A stretch of DNA of 64,000 nucleotides, taken from positions 1 through 64,000 of the forward strand of contig OZ035963.1 in NCBI GenBank assembly GCA_964034945.1, given 5' to 3'. Shown here piece after piece: positions 12,332 through 22,534 of the stretch. The stretch's first letter is position 1; every line of letters begins with the position of its first letter. The notes under the pieces are model-generated. The model worked only from the letters and a program-made list of their open reading frames with translations. It had not been told where the DNA came from and searched no databases. A program made the translations under genes and the position numbers. This DNA is from Chrysopilus asiliformis (lineage: Eukaryota > Arthropoda > Insecta > Diptera > Rhagionidae).

Positions 12332-15300
12332 GGCGCCCAATTTAAAAAAATATATATATCTGTGCAAAAACCGAAAATATCCTAAACCAAACTGTCTGCA
12401 GACGCAAATACAAATCACTTTGAAATATATATCAACTTCTCATACTAGAGATTCGAAGCTGTTCGATTGCGAAGTCCTTCGGGCTCCAGAATGACAGGGG
12501 GCACGAAAACCATTATTGCCTTCCTTTCTGGGCCAACCGGGTACAGGTGAAGGGAAATTTTCTTCAAAACCACATCGTCTGTCTTCCTTCTAGTGCTCCG
12601 CAAACCGCGAAGCACTCGCAAAACTTAAAAAAATAAAATATATAAATAAAAAAACATGTTCAGTCATTTCTCAGAAAATTACACAATGAAACTCGTGAAT
12701 AATTTCCCAACCCTTCAAAAATGTCGTCTCACGTAAGAATCCAAATAATATCACCCATTGCCTGCGGTGATTTTGTTCATCAGCGCTTCGGAGCACTAGA
12801 GCGCCTTTGGCAGAGTTGTCGTCGATCAACCAAACCAGAAGCAGGAGAATTAAAATATACAACTTCTGGTACTAGAGATTCGAAGCTAGTCGATTGCGAA
12901 GTCCTTCGGGCTCCAAACTGACAGGGGGCACGATCGGCGGGACGAAAACCATTATTGCCTCCCTTTCTGGGCCAGCCGGCTTATCTGTGCGTCTGTTTTG
13001 TATTGTTCTCGCTGCATTTCAGCGTCCGCAAACTTTACACTGCAGTTAATGCACGTAACAGACGACATTTCTAATAATTTTATTGAGTTTTTCCGTATTT
13101 ATAGCGATTTTTACACGGATTTAACTTTATGGTATTTCCAAAGCAGAAAAAAAGAAAAAGTACGTCAAATTGTCATTTATGTACAGTACGAAACAAAAGT
13201 ATTAGTACTGACAGTCTGTGGCACTTAGTACGAAACAAAAGTTATATGACAGTACGAAGCAAAAGTATTGGTACTGACAGTTTGTGGCACTTAGTACGAA
13301 ACAAAAGTTATCTGACAGTACGATACAAAAGTATTGGTACTGACAATCTGTGGCACTTAGTACGAAACAAAAGTTATCAAAACATCCCCCAACACATCAC
13401 CAAAAAATCCCCAAAACATCCCCCAACACATCCCTAAAAAATATCCAACACATCCGCAAAAAATCCACAAAACATCCCCGAACACATCCTTAAAAAATCC
13501 CCAAAACATCCCCAAAAAATCCCCAAACCATCCTCCAACACATCCCCAAAAAATCCCCAAAACATCCCCAAAAAATCCCCAAAACATCCTCCAACATATC
13601 CCCAAAAAATCCCCAAAACATCCCCCAACACATTCCCAAAAATCCCTAAAACATCCCCCAACACATCCCCAAAACATCCCCCAACACATCCCCAAAAAAT
13701 CTCCAAAACATCCCCAAACCGTCCCCCAACACATCCCCAAAAAGTCCCCAAAACATCCCCATAACATCCCTATAACAAAGGTATAATAACAAAGCTATTG
13801 ATACATTTGCAGAAATAGATGCAAAAAAATTAAAAATTCGCCAAATTTTTTCTTTGTTTTTTGGGTGTAGCCCGAGAACCGGAAATACTACGGACTTCAT
13901 TTTAATCGTGGCATGTAGGTCTATAGCAGACCTTTCGAACAAGCTCAACACCAATTTTTTCTGAGGTATAATAACAAAGCTATTGATACATTTGCAGAAG
14001 TAGATGCAAAAAAATTAAAATTTCGCCAAATTTTTTCTTGGTTTTTTGGCTGTAGCCCGAGAACCGGAAATACCACGGACTTCATTTTGATCGTGGCATG
14101 TAGGTCTATAGCAGACCTTTCGAACAAGCCCAACACCAATTTTTTCTGAGGTATAATAACAAAGGTATTGATACATTTGCAGAAGTAGATGCAAAAAAAT
14201 TAAAATTTCGCCAAATTTTTTCTTGGTTTTTTGGCTGTAGCCCGAGAACCGGAAATACCACGGACTTCATTTTGATCGTGGCATGTAGGTCTATAGCAGA
14301 CCTTTCGAACAAGCCCAACACCAATTTTTTCTGAGGTATAATAACAAAGTTATTGATACATTTGCAGAAGTAGATGCAAAAAAATTAAAATTTCGCCAAA
14401 TTTTTTCTTGGTTTTTTGGCTGTAGCCCGAGAACCGGAAATACCACGGACTTCATTTTGATCGTGGCATGTAGGCCTATAGCAGACCTTTCGAACAAGCC
14501 CAACACCAATTTTTTCTGAGGTATAATAACAAAGCTATTGATACATTTGCAGAAGTAGATGCAAAAAAAAAAAAAATTCGCCAAAATTTTTCTTGGTTTT
14601 TTGGCTGTAGCCCGAGAACCGGAAATACCACGGACTTCATTTTGATCGTGGCATGTAGGTCTATAGTAGACCTTTCGAACAAGCCCAACACCAATTTTTT
14701 CTGAGGTATAATAACAAAGTTATTGATACATTTGCAGAAGTAGATGCAAAAAAATTAAAATTTCGCCAAATTTTTTCTTGGTTTTTTGGCTGTAGCCCGA
14801 GAACCGGAAATACCACGGACTTCATTTTGATCGTGGCATGTAGGTCTATAGCAGACCTTTCGAACAAGCCCAACATCAATTTTTTCTGAGGTATAATAAC
14901 AAAGTTATTGATACATTTGCAGAAGTAGATGCAAAAAAATTAAAATTTCGCCAAATTTTTTCTTGGTTTTTTGGCTGTAGCCCGAGAACCGGAAATACCA
15001 CGGACTTCATTTTGATCGTGGCATGTAGGTCTATAGCAGACCTTTCGAACAAGCCCAACACCAATTTTTTCTGAGGTATAATAACAAAGTTATTGATACA
15101 TTTGCAGAAGTAGATGCAAAAAAATTAAAATTTCGCCAAATTTTTTCTTGGTTTTTTGGCTGTAGCCCGAGAACCGGAAATACCACGGACTTTATTTTGA
15201 TCGTGGCATGTAGGTCTATAGCAGACCTTTCGAACAAGCCCAACACCAATTTTTTCTGAGGTATAATAACAAAGTTATTGATACATTTGCAGAAGTAGAT

Positions 15301-17220
15301 GCAAAAAAATTAAAATTTCGCCAAATTTTTTCTTGGTTTTTTGGCTGTAGCCCGAGAACCGGAAATACCACGGACTTCATTTTGATCGTGGCATGTAGGT
15401 CTATAGCAGACCTTTCGAACAAGCCCAACACCAATTTTTTCTGAGGTATAATAACAAAGTTATTGATACATTTGCAGAAGTAGATGCAAAAAAATTAAAA
15501 TTTCGCCAAATTTTTTCTTGGTTTTTTGGCTGTAGCCCGAGAACCGGAAATACCACGGACTTCATTTTGATCGTGGCATGTAGGCCTATAGCAGACCTTT
15601 CGAACAAGCCCAACACCAATTTTTTCTGAGGTATAATAACAAAGCTATTGATACATTTGCAGAAGTAGATGCAAAAAAAAAAAAAAATCGCCAAAATTTT
15701 TCTTGGTTTTTTGGCTGTAGCCCGAGAACCGGAAATACCACGGACTTCATTTTGATCGTGGCATGTAGGTCTATAGTAGACCTTTCGAACAAGCCCAACA
15801 CCAATTTTTTCTGAGGTATAATAACAAAGTTATTGATACATTTGCAGAAGTAGATGCAAAAAAATTAAAATTTCGCCAAATTTTTTCTTGGTTTTTTTGC
15901 TGTAGCCCGAGAACCGGAAATACCACGGACTTCATTTTGATCGTGGCATGTAGGTCTATAGCAGACCTTTCGAACAAGCCCAACATCAATTTTTTCTGAG
16001 GTATAATAACAAAGTTATTGATACATTTGCAGAAGTAGATGCAAAAAAATTAAAATTTCGCCAAATTTTTTCTTGGTTTTTTGGCTGTAGCCCGAGAACC
16101 GGAAATACCACGGACTTCGTTTTTATCGTGGCATATAGGTCTATGGCAGGCCTTTCGAACGAGACCTTCGCCAATTTTTTCTGGGGTATAATTACAAAAT
16201 AATAGGTACATTTGCAAAAATTAAAAAATTTTCACGAAGGAAAAATTTATACAATTTTTCTTGGTTTTTTAGCTGTAGCCGGAGAACCGGAAATCCCATG
16301 GACTTCGTTTTGATCGTGGTATATAGATCTATGGCAGGCCTTTCGAACAAGACCACCACACATTTTTTCTAAGGTGTAATTTGGATGAATTTCTCGTTAC
16401 CTACTTGTTTGACTACAATTAAATTGGGGGCAATTGTTAGCGGATTTTAAAAAACGTTTGTCTGTTATCGTCGTATAATAATATTAACTGTGAGTTTTAT
16501 AAACAACAAAATACATGGTATTATTTTTGCAATTAAATCGCGAGTGGTCCGGTTCTGTCTGGTGATTTTGTTCATCAGCGGTTCGGAGCACTGGAGCGCC
16601 TCTGGCAAAGAGTTGTTGTCGATCAACCGAACAAGAAGCAGGAGAATTGAAATATACATCAAGTTCTGGTACTAGAGATTTTGTGGCTGGTCGTTTGCGA
16701 AGTCATTCGGGCTCCAGAGTGCCAGGGGGCACAATCGGCGGGGCGAAAACCATTATTGCCTTCCTTTCTGGGCCATCCGGGTACAGGTGAAGGGAAATTT
16801 TCTTCAAAACCACATCGTCTGTCTTCCTTCTAGTGTTCCGCAAACCGCGAAGCAGTCGCAAAACAAATCTAAACAGAAAAGTGTATTAAATATGCAAATA
16901 TGATGCTCTTAGGGTCACAATTTCAGCGTCCGCAAACTTTACACTGCAGTTAATGCACGTAAAAGACGACATTTCTAATAATTTTATTGAGTTTTTCCGT
17001 ATTTATAGCGATTTTTACACGGATTTAACAACTTTATGGAATTTCCAAAGCCGAAAAAAAGAAAAAGTACGTCAAATTGTCATTTCTGTACAGTACGAAA
17101 CAAAAGTATTGTTGCTGACAGTCTGTGGCACTTAGTACGAAACAAAAGTTATCTGAAAGTACGAAACAAAAGTATTGGTACTGACAGTCTGTGGTACTTA
17201 GTACGAAACAAAAGTTATCT
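12332..17220. repeat. Higher-order satellite unit 3 (4889 bp)
   Basis: Same module order again: minisatellite at about 13377-13770, 185-bp array at 13770-16368, and diverged modules f and g at 16498-17220. It is exactly 370 bp (two monomers) longer than unit 2. At the minisatellite sites where unit 2 differs it shares the unit 1 form, so homogenisation is mosaic rather than simply by neighbour. Confidence 0.9.
13770..16368. repeat. 185-bp satellite array in unit 3, ~14 monomers
   Basis: Four single-monomer variants recur in the same order 1110 bp apart: TAGGCCTAT (14472, 15582), a long A run (14564, 15672), CTATAGTAG (14667, 15777) and CAACATCAAT (14871, 15981). A block of six monomers was therefore duplicated in tandem. 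The last monomer from 16182 is the same diverged edge copy seen in units 1 and 2. Confidence 0.93.
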
Positions 17221-17549
17221 GGCGCCCAATTTAAAAAAATATATATATCTGTGCAAAAACCGAAAATATCCTAAACCAAACTGTCTGCAGACGCAAATAC
17301 AAATCACTTTGAAATATATATCAACTTCTCATACTAGAGATTCGAAGCTGTTCGATTGCGAAGTCCTTCGGGCTCCAGAATGACAGGGGGCACGAAAACC
17401 ATTATTGCCTTCCTTTCTGGGCCAACCGGGTACAGGTGAAGGGAAATTTTCTTCAAAACCACATCGTCTGTCTTCCTTCTAGTGCTCCGCAAACCGCAAA
17501 GCACTCGCAAAACTTAAAAAAATATATACATAAAAAAACATGTTCAGTC
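17221..17549. repeat. Truncated fourth higher-order unit
   Basis: The first ~330 bp of the unit (GGCGCCCAATTTAAA to ACATGTTCAGTCA) is present, then similarity stops abruptly and unique sequence begins. This is the right edge of the satellite block. It lies only about 215 bp before the DNAJC25 start codon, so that gene's promoter must lie in or beside satellite DNA. Confidence 0.88.
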
Positions 17550-17763
17550 AATCTTCCAGGGAGATTCCAATTTGGAAAAGCTGATTTAGAGTTGACCTCG
17601 AACTAAGCTAAGGCCTACCTGAAGTGAACTTCAAATAAACTTTGGAAAGTGGGGGAAACAAAATCATCTGACGTTTCAATTTTCCCAATTTTTTTTTCAA
17701 CAAAGTTTATATTTTTACGTGGCAAGTGCCGGTCCAAGTAATAACACAAAAATTCTGGACAAG

Positions 17764-19096
17764 ATGCTTGTGAAAAACACGATTTTCGTTTTCCTGCTCG
17801 TCCTACCGGCGAATATTTACGGCTTAATCGATCGACTTTACTGCGGCATTGAGAATTGTTACGATATTTTGGGGGTAACGAGAGACTCCAGCAAACAAGA
17901 GATCGCAAAAGCCTATCGGCTCCTCGCCCGGAAATATCATCCTGATGTGCATCGTGGTGAAGAGGCGAAGAAGGTAGCTGAGGAGCAGTTCAAAAGTGTA
18001 GCTACTGCATACGAAATTCTCAAAGACGATGGATCAAGGACGGATTACGATTATTTGCTCGATCATCCCGAAGAATATTACGAAAATTACTACCGGTACT
18101 ATCGTAGACGCGTGGCACCCAAGGTAAGAACTTTAACTTTTCAGAAAATCTCCGTCTCTAGAGGGACACCTAGACTTAACTAAACAATATATACAGTTTT
18201 TTTTTTGCATTTTCATTTACAATATGATACCTCCTGAAATTAGAAACACGCCGACACGTTTATCATTTGAAAACGGCAAGATTAAAGAATTTTTTCTTCC
18301 ACGTTTTTCACTACATTATCCGGCAATTACAGAATAGTGAATTTCTTTTGTCTAGTCAGTTTATATCCAAAATTAAATCAAATCTAAGCAAAAAAATATC
18401 TTAAATGTATATTATTTGATGTTATTAAAAATAAATAAAAAAACATATTTTTAGGTGGACGTTCGTATCGTTGTGGTGGTTACCATCAGCATAATTTCGA
18501 TCATACAGTATTTCACCGGATGGCAGCGCTATGAATCTGCCATTAAGCACTTCGCTACCGTGCCCAAATACAGGAATAAAGCTATTGAAATGGCGCAGGA
18601 CGAGATCAACGGTAAAATCAGCAAGAAAGGCAAGAATAAAATGTCGAAGAGTGAACAGAAAGAAGAATTGGAGAGGATCATCAGGAAAATCATCGCTGAG
18701 AAAATGGACATTAAGGGAGCGTATGCAAAACCATCGATTATGGATATTCTATGGATTCAATTCATAATGCTGCCCGTGACGATTGTCAACTACTTTACAT
18801 GGTATTTGAAGTGGGTGTGGAAGTTTAACATCCTGAAGAATCCATATGGCGAAGACGAGAAACTTTACTTGATTAGGAAGTACATGAATATGGGTCAGCA
18901 TCAATTCAGTGCCATTGAAGATGACAAAAAGCACGAATACTTGAAGTTGGAGCTCTGGAAGAAGAAAAACTTTGATGAATGGAAGGCGGAACAGGAGGAG
19001 GAGATGAAAAAGACGCTCGCCGAGAATCCTAGATACAAACAGTACCGGCGATATATGAAAAATCATGGGCCAGGTAGATTGACTTTCGAAGATTAG
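17764..19096 (+). CDS. DNAJC25: DNAJC25-type ER membrane J-domain protein
   Basis: Two exons, 17764-18123 and 18455-19096, join in phase (AAG|GTAAGA ... TTTTTAG|GTG) into a complete 333-residue protein. The ATG at 17764 is used because it starts a clear signal peptide (residues 1-20, MLVKNTIFVF...); the frame also runs upstream without a Met. The J domain is at about residues 31-100 with the essential HPD at 59-61 (KYHPDVH). A first membrane segment lies at about 123-140, a lysine/glutamate-rich helical region at 150-210, and a second membrane segment at about 215-237. Length and order match animal DNAJC25, a membrane co-chaperone that stimulates Hsp70-family ATPase at the endoplasmic reticulum; its substrates are not well known. 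A possible ATTAAA poly(A) signal is at 19238-19243. The satellite block ends just upstream. Confidence 0.93.
18124..18454 (+). other. Intron of DNAJC25
   Basis: A 331-nt AT-rich intron with GTAAGA donor and TTTTTAG acceptor. It falls between complete codons, immediately before the first membrane segment. Nothing else is seen in it. Confidence 0.9.
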
Positions 19097-20283
19097 GCGC
19101 AGATCAGCTAGGCAGCGAATCAAGTTTTATTGATTTCTGTTACCCACCTGCTCCTCCCCACCCTCTTCTGATCCAGTTAACGAAAATGTCTTATTCTTTT
19201 TGTAGTCGCCTTATTTATTGTAAATAGTTTTCGAAAATTAAAATTTTAATTCATTGTCCGTTGCATTTTTATTTTAAAACATTCTAACGATTAATTTTAT
19301 TCACATGCTTTTACAGAACAAAAAAAAATCGAAGTGAAATTCTTTTCGTTATTGTCTTGATAGTGAAATCAAGTTATTTTTTTTATTCTATAGGTCTTTA
19401 ACCGGTGCTGCAGCTGGATAACACATTAGCAGTCAAAATCAGGTTTTCGATTTTTTTATCAATCGGTTTGTAGTGCTGATAAATAGGCTTAAATGAAACA
19501 ACACAAAGCTAAGGTAGAATTTTGGAGGTCGTTGGCATTTGAGTTTCTTTGGTATTTATTAAATAATGAAATTACTTTCACTATTTTCTCAATCAAGCAT
19601 TTATATTATATCCACATGAGGTTTTTAAAATCATGATGTGATAAAATGTTTAATTTGCCAAAATTAATGGAGCCTGTAATTTGTTTTAAATTAGTTTATT
19701 TCATTTAACTACATTGTTATTTAAATGAAATTAGACTTAACTGAAAAGTTGGTTAAAAAGTTGAATATTTCATGACGCCATTTCAAATCTTTTTTATTAA
19801 TATTTTCTACACGATATCAATTTAACTTCCAATTGATCTCGTTTATACAGAAAAAAGCAGAACTTGAACTCTCGACGTGTCATTCTGCAGGTAAACAAAA
19901 AAACGTATACACTAAATTTTACGAATTATCAAAACGTAATGAACGAAAATTATTTTGTTATATCGAGAATTTCATTATATGGGGGTTCCACTGAATTTGG
20001 TGTGCGTCAGATTTTTTTTTAGGGAGTCGAAAGATCTATATAACGAAATTTGATTCTTCCTCTAGCCATTTCGTTATAATATGGAGGTTCCACTGTATTT
20101 TAAATTGTTTACTAGCTTTTAAAATACAACACGCCTGATTTGGTTTTTGAATAAATGATATAAAAATTTACAGATTCTTTAAGAAGCCTGCAAAAATGGA
20201 GTAAAAATGAAACAACGAGCGGTCTGAATAAAATGATTCGTTTTGGGAAAAAGAAGAAAATGAAAAAAAAAACCTATCGTTAT
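19097..20283. other. Convergent intergenic region, DNAJC25 to TMED5
   Basis: Holds the DNAJC25 3' UTR, then about 1 kb of AT-rich DNA with no coding signal. Two direct copies of a motif ending GGTTCCACTG at 19958-19993 and 20069-20097 resemble pogo/Tigger-type transposon ends. Confidence 0.6.
19958..20097. mobile_element. Two pogo/Tigger-like terminal remnants
   Basis: TTCATTATATGGGGGTTCCA(CTG) ends at 19993 and TTCGTTATAATATGGAGG(TTCCACTGTA) ends at 20097. The reverse complement, CAGTGGAACCTC followed by TATAACGAA, has the form of pogo-like Tc1/mariner termini seen in many insects, which insert at TA; the second copy is followed by TA. Both copies point the same way, so this is not one intact element. 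A third end (GGTTCCACTGTA) is at 53899-53910. Confidence 0.45.
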
Positions 20284-20301
20284 TTACACAATTTGATAAA
20301 T

Positions 20302-20307
20302 TTTATT
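20302..20307 (-). terminator. Poly(A) signal of the TMED5-like gene
   Basis: AATAAA on the minus strand, 104 nt past the stop codon at 20411, in a plausible position for the 3' end of this transcript. Confidence 0.6.
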
Positions 20308-20410
20308 CGAAATAAATGAGCGATCATTCGAAAAGTAATAAAGAAATGAAACACAATCTTTGGCAAAATGAATTCTAATGCAGTCTTCAGCTCCCCCTGG
20401 ATGTTCGTCA

Positions 20411-21526
20411 TCAAAGTCGCAACTTCTTCCAAATTTGGTGCATTCTCGAATCGCTATCGAAAATACTGCGCACCATAACCACTTGCAAAGCTCCCACAGC
20501 CAGCATAGTACAGATCTGGAAGAACGACCAAGAATTGACTTTGAAAAAGTTCTCCTCGGCAATATTCCTGTCCCGAGCTTCGTATGATTTCAGTATGTCC
20601 TGAATTTGTCGGGCTGACGTCAACTGACCGCGAACTTTGACTATGGAGTCCAAAATGTCCTGCACTTTGACGTCGTAGAATTCTTCAGGCGATAATCCCT
20701 CTAGTATATCGTGAAACGCTTCAGAGTCACCATTCCGGTCGTTTTCACTTTCAACGATCAACTCGAAAAACACCGTTTTTGTGTTAAAACTGCTAAATGT
20801 ATTATCAAAGCAGAAATGATAATCGCCATCGATTCGAGCTTCGTGCCGATGAATGTTGTCCGATTTCTTCACGTCTGAGAAAATTACTCGTCCTCTTGGT
20901 TCTACCAACAAGAAGTTTATGTCCAGGTCGCCGTGACCACCGTCAATCACCTGTCGAATTTACTATATTTTACAACAGTTGGCTATTAAAAAAAATTAAG
21001 CCTATCACCTGGTATTCCAGATCGATGATCTCGCCGAGTTTAACATTTTGAAAGAAGCACGAATTGGCATCTACAGAAATCCAATTTAAATAGTTTCGTG
21101 TAAGAATTATTATTATTAGTAGAAGACAATTAAAAGAAATTTTGAGAAATAAAAAATACAGCAGCACGGTTAAATATTCCGAGCGCCTTTTTTGGGGTCT
21201 TCTTTTCAATAATTTTAATCTTTGATCTCTATGATAAAAAAAATATATTTTGTTCCACAATTTCGATCCCCCCAAGATGCTAGAATTTCCCATTGCTGGA
21301 AACTGAAACACAAGACAAGAATCTTGTAACAATTTTGTAACTATCGCAGCTCCTCTGTGCTTGATGGAAAACTTGGAACCCTAGATTTTCTAAACGCGCC
21401 ACTGAAAGAACAAAAATGATTTGTAAAATTACCGGCTTCAATGTGAATTGTCATTTCTTTGTCGTAAGCCATACTTATCCGCAACATCAAGAAGACTACT
21501 AATAAACTAAAAAATACGTTTTCCAT
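20411..21526 (-). CDS. TMED5: p24/EMP24 cargo receptor, TMED1/5 (p24-gamma) type
   Basis: Three exons on the minus strand, 21526-21433, 21070-21009 and 20950-20411, join in phase into 231 residues. Signal peptide about residues 1-20. The lumenal GOLD domain spans about 25-120, with the conserved cysteine pair at 36 and 99 (NSCFF and HFCFDNTFSSF). A coiled-coil stretch covers about 145-185 and includes the family motif SYEARDRNIAEENF. The membrane segment is about 194-214, followed by a short cytosolic tail with basic residues (QIWKKLRL) in the place of the usual COPI-binding KK signal. p24 proteins cycle between ER and Golgi in COPII and COPI vesicles and sort GPI-anchored and secreted cargo. 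EYQVIDGG and FDNTFS place it nearest TMED1/TMED5; in Drosophila the closest member is probably opossum. The ATG at 21526 is the only Met before the signal peptide. Confidence 0.93.
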
Positions 21527-22534
21527 GGCGAGAATAACACTTGCTTCTCCTGTCCTTTGCACAACCGAAATAGATTCTAAGATAAAACTTTTATTTCATC
21601 GCTGCTGTGGTTTGTAGAGCTCTTTGCAAAAAAAATATATAATCGCGTATTAACGGAAAGTAATTGATAGTTAAATTCACTAGCGCAATTTTCAGATTCA
21701 GCCGAGCCGAGAGTATTTTCCAAATTGTCAGTATTTTCCAAGTTGTCAGGTGTTCCGAAATATATTTTACAAGGGATTTGCCAGGATGTGTTCTTTTATT
21801 AGTTCGATTGTGTGTCCGAATTGGTTGTATCTACACTTACATATATTTTTTTAAATAAGAGTCCCGAATGTCTGTTTGCACAAAAATGACGATTTTAATG
21901 TTTTTTGACGTTTTAGCAAATTTTAAAGCGATTAATATCAAGATCTCAATTTTAGCCTGTTTGTTTGTCACTAGTAAATTCCAAAACTGTTAGTCAAATT
22001 TCCATTAAACTTAGTAGTTAGGTCAATGATAAGCTAGGTTCAAACATTAGCTGTAAATAATTTCGTTTGGATATCTCTTTCACCCAGATCCCTTATAAAT
22101 AGTAGGGTTTTTTCAATTTTCTTGAAACGGTATCGAAAAGACTACTAAAACAAAAAGTGTTTAACCGATATTTTAAATATAATTCCCATACATTAAAATT
22201 GCATTGGATTAATCTTTCACATCAAAGTTTTTGATAATTCGCTAGAAATTATTCAAATTAAACGTGAGTTACATAAGAGGTTTTTTGCCCAAAAAAAAAA
22301 GCTATTTCCATTTCGAAATCGCACACAAAGTTATTAAAAAAAAACTCGCACATACTGTCAAAATAGCTGTCACATTTCGTTGCTCAGCTTGACTTGAAAA
22401 CTCAATGCATATTGTATATTTTTAAACATTCTGCGCAAAGTTTGACTTGTGTTTTTTGTGTATTGGCTGCGGTTTTCTTTTTCGAAGGAACTTTTCCTAT
22501 TTAGCAGCATTAGAATAATGGTTTTAAATAAAAG
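21527..22534. promoter_or_regulatory. Divergent promoter region, TMED5 / dpy-19
   Basis: About 1 kb between two divergent start codons. It must contain both promoters, but I can point to no clear core promoter motif. It is AT-rich with no open frame of interest. Confidence 0.5.

Noticed and set aside
4793..16174. Dozens of 62-130 residue frames beginning MVLGLFERSAIDLHATIK
   Set aside because: Each spans a 185-bp monomer boundary and recurs only because the satellite recurs; no start context or family match.
17615..17908. 97-codon reverse frame over DNAJC25 exon 1
   Set aside because: Antisense shadow of the DNAJC25 coding sequence.
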